Notes under the pieces: model-generated
The model's database searches: none
What the model was told of the DNA's origin: nothing
The model's input: only the letters and a program-made list of their open reading frames with translations
NCBI RefSeq assembly: GCF_009870125.1
Contig: NC_046681.1
Coordinates: 5,841,001-5,905,000 of the forward strand
DNA from: Drosophila pseudoobscura
Lineage: Eukaryota > Arthropoda > Insecta > Diptera > Drosophilidae
Direction: 5' to 3'
Length of the DNA stretch: 64,000 nucleotides
Made by a program: the position numbers and the translations under genes
Shown here: positions 1 through 14,277 of the stretch, piece after piece
How positions within the stretch are numbered: the stretch's first letter is position 1
How the letters are laid out: the number at the start of each line of letters is the position of its first letter

Positions 1-190
1 ATTGAGAAAGTTTTCAAAGCAGCTCACCTTTTTTCGCGTGTGAAATAACAGAGAAAAAACGTTCATATCAGAAGAAACTTTGTTTTGTGACAAAAACCAT
101 ATTTGATTTGTATAAAAACGGGTTTAATCGTGCGTTTAATTTATTGAAAATCGCCTCTCATTTCAACAAAAATATATTGAAGAAACACAG
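1..190 (+). other. sNPF: Candidate 5' untranslated first exon of sNPF (ends at a consensus splice donor)
   Basis: The sequence ...AACACAG|GTGAGTTATC has a perfect AG|GTGAGT donor with the exon ending at 190. No open frame of useful length precedes it, so if used it would be the end of a non-coding exon. The sNPF coding exon 43 kb downstream begins behind a splice acceptor, so at least one upstream non-coding exon must exist, and in D. melanogaster the sNPF leader exons lie far upstream. The link between this donor and sNPF is inference. The transcription start is not visible. Confidence 0.3.
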
Positions 191-3100
191 GTGAGTTATC
201 ACGAATTTGAATATGTTCTTAGAAGAATTTTAGGTTTTTATCAGAATTAAATTTCCAATTTCTTTGGATTTTTTTGTGGAGGAATGAAATATCTTTGAAT
301 ATTCAAAGAATTTCTTAGAGATATAAACCTGAAAAATGCCCAATTTGAAGTGCGAATAGAAAATTATTATTCTACAGTATCTTAATTAAATATTTAAATA
401 TTTCTATAGATTCTGTTCCAAAGATTTTGAACAAGAAAAAAATCCTCCCTCGTTCTAGACAACTATTTTCTGTTTCCTTGTAAATAGAAATAAGACAAAT
501 TGCAACTTTCATACCTCAAAGAGTACAAAAAAGGTCTTATTTTTATTTAAATAATTTAATAATTTTTCATAACTGATATTCAAAATTGAAGGAGTAGATT
601 TGTAAAAGCCGTAGAAAAACCCCCTTTCTATCCAAGAGATCTCTTTACGTTCATTTTTTAGGGCCCAACAATCAGAAAGTATTTACAAAGTATTCAAAGT
701 CGTTTTATTTGTTCTTTTTTGTCATCGAACCCCTTGTCATTCCGTATCAAAAGAACATCAGCAGCAGCAGCTACTTTGTCAAACAAAACGCATAAAATAT
801 CAATAATTGTCAATCAATTTTGTTTGTCTTTTTGGGGTTTCCTTTGGCAGGAAAATTAGGGCAAACCCTTGCCGCTGAAAAAAGACAAAAGAGTGTAACG
901 TTACTCAATGTTTTCACACTTGGGGGTCGTTCGGTTTTTTCTGGCCAAATTAGTAGAGGTTTTTTGTTAAGCAGGTTAGGGTTATGGCCCTACATTTTCC
1001 AACAAATTTGTGGCCATAAATTTTCCTCTTCATTTTTAGGAAAATGTGTCGAAAACGCTGGCGAGGAGGCATATTTTTGTGATAATTTATGGCTATTTGG
1101 AAGTTAAGGAAAAACAAAGGTTTCCGTAGGAAAATAATGGCTGATGGAGTATTAGAAAAAGGAATTAGGAAAAAGGATTAAAAAGTGGAAAGAGCTGTGC
1201 AAGTAGCTTTGCATCAGCTCCTTTTTCTTGTAAATTTAAGAAACTACTTGTGTACACAGCCCCCATAATAATATCACTCTTCCAGGCCACCAATTCTGCT
1301 TTCCAATGTTTTCTCTTGTGTTCGGGTTTTTCCTCAAAAGCAAATATAATTTTCCTGGCCGAAAACATTATCATTATCATAACCATAACCGAAAACAAGT
1401 CGAAAAAGCAAGAACAGTTCAAAAAACCGTGCTGAAAGTGAGAAAAAGCAAAGAACAAGTGGCGAAAAAAGACAAACAGATAGGAAAATACCGGGAAAAC
1501 GAGAGCAAAAAAAAAAAAACAGAATAAAATTAGGAGAAAACAGAGCCAAGCCATGAAAAAACGCCAGAAAAGGGAGAATCAGAAAACACAGAGACAACCC
1601 ACACGAGGCATTCGAATAAAGATCCGTGTCACTTGATAAGAACAAATTATCGAATTTTTGTGGCACAAAGAGTGCTGAGAGTTCTGAAAATTCATTCCCG
1701 GAAGCAGAAGTAAAACAAAAGTAAAGCCAGAAAAACAGATGATATCTCAAACATTTTTTTACAACAGAAAGCAAGCAAAAAAAAAGCTCTTCGGAGGATG
1801 TTAATGAAAGAATTCCTTGGAAAATCATGGAGGGAAAAAGTCTGTGTCCCATCCCTGAAAAATCATTCGAATTCCGTCGGCTGTTGACTTTATGATTATT
1901 ATGGCTTATGGCTGCAAATTGTAAATTGCATTAATTATTACTATCCGTGACAACGACTGCAATTTCGATATCCCTCCTTCATAATCAAAAGATAATCAGC
2001 CTTGGCGTGAATACAAAAACCACCAATGCTCGTAAATTGGTGAAAAATTCCGCATTTCCACATTGCATCGCATATGGTGTGCGCTCGAATGGGTTGCTGT
2101 TGACATGTGGCATGCCCCGTCTGGTGCTGCAAGTTGTAAACAATTCAATTACATGAATATTTAAAATATTCGTAGAGTCCATCCATGTTGCTAATTAAAC
2201 GGAAGGGGAAAAACAAAAAAAAACCGAGAGGGTTGTACGAATAGTAGATGGGTTTTGGGATCCCAAAAATTATGCATTTTTTAAAAGAAAATCTTCACGA
2301 TTAGAGAAACATTTTATTTAATATAAAAACATAATCGCATCCCAGAAAATATTCTATTAAAATCGCCTATTTTTCTTCTTTAAACACAGATCCAGAGACA
2401 ATGTTCTTTGCTTTTCTTGAGACAAAATGCGATGGCAATTTTGCCATATGCAAAGAAATGCATAGAATGCTTTAAGATGATGCAAATAAATCCCATTTTT
2501 TTCGAGATTTTTTTTAAGCTGTCATTATTCTGTGCATTTAATGATATTTACCATGGTAAATAAATGAGGAATAATCACACTTTACTGAAAAAAGTACGAA
2601 TAACATACGAGATAAATTTATATTTGCTTTAGCAGTACCAATCCTATCAATTGTTTTCTCATGCAGCAATCGGACATCTTTTTTGAGTGCAAACCACAGT
2701 AGAGGTTTCCCTTAACATATTCTGAACAAAACTGGCCATCGCTTTCCATTCCTAAAACTGTTTTCCTCGTCTCCCTTCCTCCAAACGTCGAGCACTTTTC
2801 CAGCAAGCGAATGCAAAAATTCCTCTAGAATTGGTCCGAAAAAGTTCATTTGTTATTTATTATGCAAAATGAACTCGGGTTTCGTTTCGAGAGGTTTTCA
2901 CTGTCCCTGTGGCTGCATCTAGCCATTTGTCCAGCCATCCTTTGAGTCTCAAGTGTTTTCGACTACTATTTTTCAATTATTTATTTATTTCTTTGCTTCG
3001 CACCAAAAAATTTACCCAAAAACTACTTGTGGAGTGAATAAATATTTTCAAGAGCAGACACATAAAAGAAGGTACTTGGAACCTGCACACTTCTATCAAA

Positions 3101-6100
3101 AGAACTCCCAAAAATGCATCTGAATTCTGTTTCTTCGAGTAAAACCTGTAGCTCTTGCGATTTATCGTAGCTTTTGTTCAAAAACTTATTACAAACAATT
3201 TGTCAAACGTTTCCGACCATCAGACACATCCGTTGCTGCAACATTTGTCTGTCTTGTGTTGGGAAATTTCCATAAATTATACAAAAGGCAGGTGGAAGGA
3301 ACAACCAGAAGCCAGGAAGCCGCACTACTCGTGAGAGACCACAGAACGGACTTCAAACGGAAGCACGAAACTGGCATTAATTAAACGGCATAAATGGTGT
3401 CGAAATTTTAGAATTAAACACATGTGTCCTCCGCTCCTGTTGATCCAATTAAATATTTAAGATTTGTGGAGGAAGTAATATAAAGTTTAGAGTAAGGGAG
3501 AGAGAAATATTACCTTCAATTATGGCCAGAAATTGAACACTCATTTTAAACAAAGAAATAAAAGCCACAAAAAGTATGACCCTTAAAGCCCCTTCCAATT
3601 CTCGCTGTCAGAAAAAAGTTTAAATGGAAAACTTTGGCTGGGAAATTCAAAAAAATCATTTAAATTCTTGGAAATTATTTGAAATTCAATACAAATTGGT
3701 GGCTGCCACATGTGGCGTATGCCACAATATTGATGTCGTGTTGACAAATCAACAAGAAAATTGACGCTTCGACCGCTTCGAGATTTGCAAACTGAAAGCG
3801 CCAGACAGCGAAGGCTGGGGGCTGGGGGCAGGGGCATGGTGCAAAGGACAGCCGACGGGCAAGTGTTTTTCCTTGGCTTCCGGCGAATGTCAATGCCACA
3901 AATTTGGGGCACGCACACACACACGCACAAGAAAGAAATACACATCCATACACAAAGGAAAGAAAGAGCAACAAATGAAAACAATCAAGTTGAGACGTTC
4001 TTGATACAAAAACATTGCGGGAATACAAGAAAATTAAAGAAAAGACGCGATATCCTTATTAAAACGAGTCAAAGAATACCCTTAAAGATCTGTAGGTTCT
4101 AGGAGAGATATACTCGTATATTAAATAGAAAATATTTATATTTTATACTTGATATTAGCTTGATAATTCAATATGAGATTGAATTGTATAAGGAAAGCCT
4201 CGAAAAATTCCCTTAAGAGTCGATAGGGCGTCAGGCTCTTTACTGCAAAACTTATTTTCTTCATTTTAGCAGGTTTCGGGTAGAAAACATTAGTTTCTAT
4301 TAGGAAAGGAATTCGTATCTTCCAAGTAGTGGATTCTATATGGATTTCTTCCTAATTTTTGATTACTCTCATTATTTATTAAATAGTTTTTACTCACGAA
4401 TATTTATGGCTATACAAGAGACACTATTTACAAGTTCAAAGCGCTCAAAAACTCTTAGACTTCCAGAAAGTAGACTGGCAGTTTCTATTTTTTCCGCAGT
4501 GCAATCTTCTGCAGGAAGTCGTAACACCCTCTTTAAGGGCACAAACACACAAAAAACCCACGACATTTGACCTTCCTCAAGACATTCTGGTAGCAAGCGG
4601 AAAGAATTATACAATGTCCAGGTGCTCCGGTGTCAAATGCTATGCCCCTACCAAAGTTACCCTCTTTTTGGGCGGAAAACCTAATTAGAGCTGCCCCAAT
4701 TGCAATTTTCCGGCAAATTAAACAGAAAACAGAGGACAGGAGACAGGAGACAGCAGAAACTGAGGCCTAAATCCCACAAATAACGAGGGAAACGAAGGAC
4801 ACAAAAACTAATGAAATTTCATGACTAGATTAGGAATAGTTTCTACCTTTTTGGATACTCAAATTAAGGATATTTAATTAATAAACAGAATGAAAATGCA
4901 AAACAATTGTCTGAACGAAATCCAGACTAAAATCCCGACATTTTTTCAAAGATGTTGCAAGTATGCAAAAAAAGATTACAGGAGATGACATATTGACAGG
5001 ACAACAGACAATCAACAGGTGCCAAACGGGGTTCGCCTTCGAGCGGCTGCCTGTCTCGTTTTATCCTGCAACGAGGGAGTATCGTTTGAACAGGTGGCAG
5101 ACAGACGCGTGCCTCTGCTTCTGCCACTCCCGGAAAAGTGTCATAAATTCTAAGCTCTTTATTAAATTTTCAACTGGTTTTTGCCTGTCATGGCATTGGC
5201 AGGAGAATGGATGAGAAAAGGCAGGGAAAACTCTAAGAAAACGTTAAGAACATTGAGAAAAGGGTGAGAAAAATTTAGAAGAAAAACCCTGAGAAAAGGG
5301 TAGACAAATGGTAAACAGTAGACACGAGCATGGGGGCTCCCTTTTCAAGCTCTTTGTTTGCCATTTGTCTGGCATCTGTCCTTTTTCTTCACTCAAGTGT
5401 GCGATAGTTTGAAAATGCACTCGATTGGAATGTCCTTGCGTGGGTTTAGACTAGAAAGACACCCTGCTATTGCAGTTCTTACATACATTTCCTTTTCTCT
5501 ATGTAAAAATCATTCTACTACTAATAAAAGTACGAAAATTTCTATATTCCATTAAAAAAGTATTATTTTGGAGTCAAAACTATGATATCTAAGTGTTTAT
5601 AATGTTTATCTTAGGGTAATATTTTACATTGATTTTTTGTGTAATTTTTTTTTCAAATTTCAATGATATTTGGCATATTCTTAGACTACATCATTACATA
5701 TACTTTTTGCCGAAACAGAGCTCCATATCATTGAAATTGTAAGCGCTATAACCTTTTCTGATTTTCGGCGGCAAAAAAAAAAATATTTGTCTAGAAAATA
5801 TAAAAACGTAAAGCAGCGTGGTAATACTTGGAGTTCCCTTATAAAATATAAATTTATTAAATTACACATATATGTATAATAATTTCTGCAGGTGTAAATT
5901 TGTTAAAAGTTATAGATCCTATATTACAAAAACTCTTTTCTTTTTTCCGACTAAAAATAGTAAAAGATCTATAATATCTATATTTTTTATACGACTACAA
6001 AAACAAATAAACGCACTATCATATTTATATGGGCATTAAATATTATATCTTTGTTTTAATATCACATTTAATGGCTCCCAAAACACTTTTTTTCCGCCTG

Positions 6101-7130
6101 TAAAGCACCTTTCCCTAAATATCTATGAACCTATACTCCTTCTACTCTCTGTACAAACTACAGGGCATCAACAAAGGGAAGAACAGAATGGGAAAATCCC
6201 TCTGTAAGTTGTTCAAAAATTGCAAACACATTTGTAATGAATGCTGAGCCTTATCCTGATTGTCACTCCGTATAGACCCAAGGGCTTATTCAATTTTCTT
6301 GATATTTTACGCAAATTCTAACAAAAGAATACTATCTCCTTCCAAATCCCTCTAGAAATTACAGCAGATCCCCTCAATTTTACCATGGATTTCGTACATT
6401 CTACAGACGCATCCATGCAAGAAATTCTATAAAAAGCTTGAGACCGCTCGTCTGGGACTCAAAAAAAAAACAAGAAAACACTGGACTCTAACTATTTATT
6501 AACTGCACAATAAGCGCACAAATTGGCTTAGACCGCCCACAAGGACGGCAAGGAACTGTCACGCCTTGAAATTAGCCATCTTTCGCAGATAAAAGAGCCA
6601 CAGAAACCGAAGGCGGGGGCCACACAGCGAGCCGCAGAGGCGTGCCACAGAGGGGGAGCCACAGGGAGACCCACAGATGGCGAGAAGGATACATGGCCAC
6701 CGGGAGAGTAATTTGATTGCCCTTCTCCTTCCTGAATGCCTTAGAATTTCCCCTGTCGCTTCGCTTTTCTCTGATTTTCTTGGCCCAAAAGCAAAAGTTC
6801 TCTGATTTACAAATGCCTTCAGCTTTGGCTGTGATTTTTGGCTCTGAATTTATATCGAGTGGGATTCCTTTCGTTCGCAGAGTGTCCCTCCAATTCATGC
6901 GGCAATTGAGGCTCTAGCTGTGGCTGTGGCACCCATCTATCTCCATCTCCATCCCGGCACACGATTATAATTTACTTAATTGGAAAACTGCTATAATTAC
7001 TGTTGCGTGGACGTGGCAGTGCGGACGTGTGTCCATCCTGTCATCACATTCTGGGCCATCCATCAGGTCATTAAATCAGTTTGATGAGCTGACAAACAAG
7101 ACGTGTCCTTGCCCGTTCAGGGTCCTCATG
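191..7130. other. Non-coding AT-rich DNA, probably sNPF 5' intron
   Basis: Open frames here reach at most about 170 codons. They are low-complexity (Phe/Leu/Ser or Lys rich) and show no domain or splice-consistent coding pattern. The text is AT-rich with oligo-A, oligo-T and simple runs, for example Asn/His-like CATTATCATAACC repeats near 1365-1390 and a purine-rich stretch near 1430-1560. I see no RNA gene. Confidence 0.5.
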
Positions 7131-7300
7131 CTTCACTTGATGGAAGTCCAGTGTCCTCTCGTCTCTTGCTGAATGGATTTCCATCACTTGATGCAGTTCC
7201 ACGAGCCCCATTCCTCACTTGTTGTGGCTCTGGGATCCGCCTCCATCACTTGTTGGACCTCTAGGATCCTCCTCTCTCTCTCTCACTTGTTTTGGATGAA
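7131..7300. repeat. Degenerate tandem repeat with CACTTG core
   Basis: Five copies of a unit around (C/T)NTCACTTG(A/T)TG followed by a GGATCC-like tail begin near 7131, 7181, 7213, 7242 and 7281. The spacing is irregular (about 50, 32, 29 and 39 bp). The two central copies (7213 and 7242) are the most alike. The array sits in non-coding DNA. Confidence 0.55.
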
Positions 7301-10180
7301 TGGATGTCCAGAGAGGGTCCCCTCCATTCATTTTCTCTTTGGATGCCACACGCATTTTCACACGCCTCTTTATTTAAAAACAACGCCTACTACCCCTCGT
7401 GGCTGTAATGAGCTTTCGTCAATTGTGGCGTATACTTAGTGTCCAGCAATAGCCTGCGGAATATTGCGTATACGCTGCCATGTGCTTCTACTAAACAAGG
7501 ACTTATTGGTGGTGCTGCAGTCCAACAAATCGTAGATTACTCTGCGGCTTGACCTTTTGCCTGTGAACAATTCGAATGACAATAATTTGCAGGCTTCACT
7601 TTCAGCCACAAAATAAACGCAAGTTTATGATAAAATGTATGAGGATTACATTTGATGTCCGGATTTTTTGTTTCAAGCCATTCGAGCCTACAAGACTAAA
7701 AACTACATTTATTTTCGAGGAGTAACAAAAATTTAAACAAAAAGTGCAGCAAATAAAAAACTTACTGAAAACACAGGAGGAGCTGAATAGTGATAGGTCC
7801 ATCGAGAAGCCGTAAGCTGATACAGATTCCCATCTGTAATACGAATTACGTGTAGATATTGGACTCGATTGCAGCTGGGGGCCAATGTCCGGCATTGGCT
7901 CGAACTGCAAGGGAGAAGCAGAGACTGCTACATGGACTTCTAGGCATCTACAACCACACCATTTATTATTGCATCAAGATCCCTCAGCAGTCATGCCGTA
8001 TCCGATGGCTTCTCTACTTTCTATCCCTTAAAGATCCTTCGACAGGCGGCAAGGTCAAAACGCTGATCCAAAAACAAGTACTAGAACTTGTACTCGTCCC
8101 TTCTCATCGCAATGGAAGCGTGGATCGGCCGTGATCTATTTTCCCGGTTGGTGCTTTTTCTCTGCAGTGCTTAAAAAGTGATTTTTGGTTTATCTTTCGG
8201 GAATTTCGAAAGGAAAGCGCAAAAAATAGTTTCAAGCCGCATTTTCCATAGTTTCCCTTGCAAAAAGATCCCCCCCTTTTTTTTTGTAAGCCGCCCTTAT
8301 TTTCTTCTAGCGCATTCTGCTCTTTATAGGGCTTTTCCAAGGGCTATAGGGCTATTCCAAGAACATAATTATTTAATGAAACTGCAATTACAGGACTGCT
8401 TCACATTCAAGTGCAACAAAATGCCTACAATTTCCAAGAGATTTTGAAGCATTTTGTAGCCCTAATTTTTGGGTAATTAGTAGCCCTAGAAAACTGTCCT
8501 CTTTGGCCGAAGGGGCAGAGGGGCACGGTGGGCCATAAAGTAATTGCCAGCAGTTGCTCAAAACAAAAAAAGGTGAAAAAAGTGGAAAAGTGAAGGTAGA
8601 GGAAGCTTCCTGTAAAAGTGTCAACAAGTTGAATGTCCAGTCGGTTTTTCCAGCGACTCAAAGTGTAATTTCATTAGCTAATTAACTGTCTGTTGGTTCG
8701 TTATGCTTTTGGGGGGTCAAAAAGAGAAAATGGGAGCGATGCTTAGGCCAAAGGGCATACAATTATTTATAAACTGCGCGAAAAAGCCCTCATAAATTTG
8801 GAAATGTTTGAAACAATTAGAAGACCTTTTGAGGCAAAGAGCCAGAGAGGCAGAGAGAAGGCCTAAGCGCATTAGCACCCACCACAAACGGATTGACAAA
8901 TTAATCTTCATCTACTTAGCTTTTTATTATTTTCAATTAATGGAAAATGGCAATTAAACTGCAAAACTAATGACATTTAAGGCAAAGGAAAAACTCATAG
9001 AAATGACAACATTTGAAAACATGAAAAAAAATCATTTGAAAATGAAGGCAAATGGCAGACATTTGAGGCTGAAGGAAAAACTTTGAGGCTGAAGGAAAAC
9101 TGAAACTAATTAAATGGCGGAAAATGGGTGGAATTATGCGCGTCACAAAATCCACAGCTGGGAAAAACTAATCCAATCCAAACATCAATTTATAATTATA
9201 GCTTTTGTGATTTTTAAGCAGATTTCCAAGCGAAAACACGAGCTCTCTTTTGAATAAATTATAAATTGTATTTAAGCAAAGGAAGTCTTTTAAATTAAAT
9301 ATGAATATTAATAAAAAGCATCGACAGGGAGGTTCCTAGTACGCAGGGGAGTTACTTGGATGTGTAAATAGGCTTTTAAAATTAATTTTGTATTAAGTAC
9401 GAGGGCTATAGATTTTTTTTAATGAAAAAATATTTTTTAATGTAAAAAGGGTTTTGAGGGTTTCAATAATTCTTCTTCAATAAAACCTCCTTTAGGTTAA
9501 AGAACAATTTAATTTCGTGCAAAGAAATCTTCAGTAAAACAATGAAAATTACTTATACTTCAATTAATTATAATAAATAATTATTTAATCTACTTTGATT
9601 AATTAAATTATGTACAATATTCTAGATACCCTTTTGCCCTTAGATTTCCGTTAATTTTCCAGTGCAATCCGATTTTTGCAAGTGCATTTTCCCTGAGCTT
9701 TCGATAATTAAAATTCTTGTCTCCCATTTATAAAATAAAATCAATTTACCATCCAGATTAAAGATTAGACACTCAGTTAATCATTGAAATTAGAATTGAC
9801 CTGGAGAAAATTCCAAGGAAAAATCCAAGCTGCCTTTTCTATTGTGAAAACTCCATTTATTGGCTTTCCATTCAATGGCTGGAGAGAAGAAGCATGGGAA
9901 TTTTTCCCCGTTTTTCACACTATTTGAATTGGAGTTTTTCTATCTGAAACTGTAGGTTGTTATCAGGAGACTTTTACTGGAGATAGTACCAACTTTTCTT
10001 GACATTTTCCACTGCAAATTGTGGCCATATGAAATTTCGCCTTCTATATCCTGACCCGAAATCAATGTCACCTGCTTGGCATACAATTTATCACACATTT
10101 CCGACGATTGAAACTTAATTATGCGATGTAGAGGAAAAGCCAGCAAGGATCACACATACAAAAATCGCCCCGGAGTTATG

Positions 10181-10200
10181 CTCTCTCTCTCTCTCTCTCT
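10181..10200. repeat. (CT)10 microsatellite
   Basis: Twenty bases of uninterrupted CT. On the minus strand this reads GAGAG, the core recognised by Drosophila GAGA factor (Trl). It could be a regulatory site or neutral microsatellite. Confidence 0.9.
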
Positions 10201-12148
10201 GTCCTTTTCTGTGGAAAAACACAGTAACAGAATCAAAAGTCCATATATTCTACATACGAGATACGAAGGAGTACTTCTGTATGTGCAGCAGGCAGCAGTT
10301 AGGTGCCACAGCCACATGTGGCCATAACATTGCCCCTCCCCCGCGGTGGGTGTCTATTGCATGCAACACCTTCGGGGTTCATTCGGTTTGTTGGCCAGCC
10401 AGGCGGACATCAACTCGTAAATCAATCAGGCACACGGGCATTTTTTAATATGAATCCCAGGTCCTGCACAGAAGTTTCCACTTCAACAAAAAGTGTGGCA
10501 AAAAGAGGAGAAAATATGCACCTCGAAAAGCGTGCCAAGAGTGGGGGAAATATACCCCCAAAATGAGACAAAAACGGGGTGAAAGTTCCCCTCGAAAAGA
10601 GGGCAAAAAGGTGGTTAAAAACCGTATCCATATGCATTACTCTCCAATGCTGATTGCAACCTGTGGTTGCAGTTGCATGATGAGAAAGTTCTCCCCTGTT
10701 CAAGGATTTAATAGGGGCGGAAGGACTGCTCTTCGATCCATCATTCATTCCGGGGAGAACAAAATGTAGAATAAATACCAAATCGTATTGTCAACAGTGA
10801 GTTTCGAATTAATAAGTCGGAATAATGGCAATTGATTCAATCAAAAACAACAAATATCTAAATTCAATTTCAATTCATTTTTCTATTGCTCTTGATGGAA
10901 TTTTTACTCTTTTCATTCAATTTTCTAACCATTTTCTTCGTGTTTTTCTTCCATTTTTGTTTCATATTTTTTCTGTTTTCTTTTATTCATTTTTCCATAT
11001 TTTAAACTCCTTTTTATATGCTCCATATGTGCCGTAGTTTTTTCTGTTTTTTCATGTCTCCTTCCTCTATAGCTGGTCTCTCTATATGGTCGTCTGTTTT
11101 CCTCCTTTTTCCCTATAAAAATCGTGTAAATTCCATTACATGCATGTAATTGTCATACAAATCTGCAAAACAAACAGAAGGATAGAAAAGCACATGAATT
11201 CGATTAGGATTTGCATCCGCTGATTGATGCAACAACAGTCTGTGCCGCATTGCATGATTTTTCCACGGTTTTCCACATGCCGTGTTCCCAAGGACCCTCC
11301 ACTCACTGGAAAATATGTGAATTGGTTTGTCAAATGCAAATAGAAGCCACGGAAAATTGGTAGTTCACATTGTGGCATGCAAAAATTTCAGAATATGATA
11401 CCAGGGAATTGCAGGAATCGGAAAATTATTTCTGAACAAGAACCATGATCTATAATCCTTTGTAAGGCAGAAAACCGATACCTGCGTTCTGTGCTTTCGA
11501 TGAATCATTCGCATTTCAGTGATTAAAGGACACGACGAAGGGTTCACAGTACTCAAAAATTACTTTCTTTCTTTAGTTCCACAAATAAATCGCTCAGATT
11601 TGTATTTTCTGAAAGGTTTTCAACCTCGAAAGCTTCGTCAAACGCTTCCGATACGAGCATTACTCATCTAATTCCCAGTCCACCCAAAATAAAGCCCCCA
11701 AATCCTTCGCAAAAATGGATTTAATCACAAATTAAGTAAATTTATTGCAAAAATCAGCAAAAGTTCATTGTTCCTTCATCAGACGTTGGCCTTAACGATG
11801 TATTAATTCTATTAAATAATGAAAATCACGTGCCGGAGACCGGAGGCGGTTTATTGCACAACCATCGATTGCAGTGGCAGTACGAAGAGGGGTGAGGGAT
11901 AGGGGGAGAATCCTGATATCTAATCCCCAAATGAGAGTCAAGTGAATGGCCAGATAAAGCAGCGATTATTACGTGTTTTATGCACTGCTTTTGCTCACTT
12001 CTCCTTCTCCCTCCTGCTCCTCCATTTCCTATATTTAGATACTCGTACATTTTCTCATATTAAAAATGTAACGAGAGCTTGTACGCTGGAATGATATATC
12101 GTATTCATAGAGATAGTAGAGCCTCCTCCCCTCCGGAGATAGACACAT

Positions 12149-12168
12149 CGATTGTGTTCGCACAATCG
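12149..12168. repeat. Perfect 8 bp stem hairpin with TTCG loop
   Basis: CGATTGTG-TTCG-CACAATCG is a perfect inverted repeat with a four-base TTCG loop. It lies in a slightly GC-richer patch of otherwise AT-rich non-coding DNA. No flanking pairing extends it beyond one G.T wobble. Confidence 0.8.
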
Positions 12169-14277
12169 GCTTATCGCAACGGTGACGTACATAAGTATAT
12201 GTACAAGTACCCGTATAATCTATACGATAGGAGCCGATTCATAGCAAAGACCCATTATCTTTATAATTATTTCAAAATACGAGAACAACTTTGTTTTCTT
12301 TTGGGATTGCAAGCTAATGAAGCTTTCCCCATTAATTATGTAATTCTAGCTATTTTTCCCTAAGCTTTTCCTTATTTTTTCCTGATTTTACTTTGAATTG
12401 CAATTTTCTTGTATTTCCTCCGGCATTTCGCGAGAAAATCTCTTTCTCTCGGAATTCGCGGACAGAAAATATTTGCTTTGGGGGCTCTCTCCGTCGTCTG
12501 ATTGAAAAGCTTATTAGGCTGTAAAATGTGTAATGAAGTATTAAAGGGTTAACGCCTCAGGCCTCGGGCAGAAGGAAAATACTATAGAAAATATAGAGGG
12601 GGAAAAATGGAAATACATTTAAATTGAAGGACAAAATAAGTACAATATGATAGAAATTTACTTAGGTTAATGGGGATTAAACGCGATTAATAGCTGAAAA
12701 AGTATATTAAAACTAAATTCCTTAAATTATGAGTGCAAAATATATTTTTTTATTTAAATTTTAAAATACAAAAAAATTATCACAGCTATAAAAATACAAT
12801 TGTGTTGTCTGATGTTGCCGTTTAAGCAACTTATTTATTGAAAAAATAATAAAATAAATATACATGTTTAATTAAATTAAAAAAAAAAAATTTCATAATT
12901 TACCACTTTTTTCAATTTCAATCTCAGCAGCAATCTCATATATCTCCTCCTGCTCCTCTCCTGGCCAGAACAATTAATTTTTCCAATTATGATTTTCAAT
13001 TATACAATTCTTTCAATTTCCTTTCGTAAATCCCTAAACGGCATGAAATATTTTCGGTTAATGCTCTAACGATTTTCAGCTATTTAATTGCACGTTCCCC
13101 GTCTTTATTGTTCGCTATTCTAATTCGAAGGCGTCTGGCCCAACATTGTATTTAAATTAATTTTCACACAAACAAAAAAGCAGAAGCAAAAGAAAAGCTG
13201 CAAAAGAAAAACCAAAGCGAGAAAAAAACACTCCACATAAATCAAGAGGGAATCTCGTCCGAGACGTAACCAAACGCCAGTCCTCGTCTTCGTCTTAATT
13301 CAGACAAAATGCCCTACAAAATAAAAACTGAAACATAAATCAAATAACGCCTTAATCTACCAGAAAAAGGAGGGACTTTGGGTGGCAGAGGGCGGGCTTT
13401 TTATGGGGCACTTAGCGAAGATTTTGTGGGGAAGAAGACTGTAAGCCCTCGGCAGTTGTATAATTATTTCAGGGCTATTATAATTGTAATAATTGATGGA
13501 ATGGGATATCTATAATGATATGATATGGTGGCCTCACCCTCGTATACTTGATCTTTATAGTTATATCTGAAGAAGGACTCTCTCTTTCCATTCACACATG
13601 TACTTATGCCTCCAGTTTGCAGCATGATTGAAAGCAAACAATCAGCCTACACATTTATTTACTCATTCATGATTGGCATACGGCGGGGACCCCTTCCTTT
13701 CTCTGCTGCTTGTGGCGCACTTGTTGCGGTGCCTCTGCCTCCAAACAAACTGTTCATTTGAATACTGTAAACAGCGTGTAAGCAACGGTATTATGGGGCT
13801 GCAGCCCTTGGGCTGAAATTCCATTTACATTTGCCAACACATTACGCGGCTTAGGCGCTGCGGCTCGTTCCCTTTTTCCCCCGTTTCCCAGGCAAGAGAA
13901 AAAAAAAGTCAGACAATTTTCCGAGCATCTGAATATTCATCTAAAATTCATTGTTTCTTTATGATTATCCAGTGGTGAGGTGTATGCTCTCAGGGCAACA
14001 GCTTTAGGATGAAAATTAATGGAACTTGGAAATGTTTTGTCTGGCTTTGGGGCTCTGCACTGCATGGAATGTACTGTCTTTCATTTAAGATAGATTTCAA
14101 GACAATACGAATGCCATTAGATTTACCATTGGATACATTTTCATAGAAAAGAGAAAAACTTATGGTTCTATTGGAATAAAATTGGCCGTTATTTTGGTGC
14201 TGAGCAATACATAAAAACAATTCCTTGTTACTTTCAAACAACACGACTTATTATGGTGCAATAAAACTCTGGGTCAT

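Larger units (their letters stand above)
7301..14277. other. Non-coding DNA, probably sNPF 5' intron
   Basis: No supported gene. Open frames are at most about 120 codons and look accidental. The segment holds a CT dinucleotide run (10181-10200), a perfect short hairpin (12149-12168), and very AT-rich stretches near 9300-9620 and 12600-12900. Confidence 0.5.
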
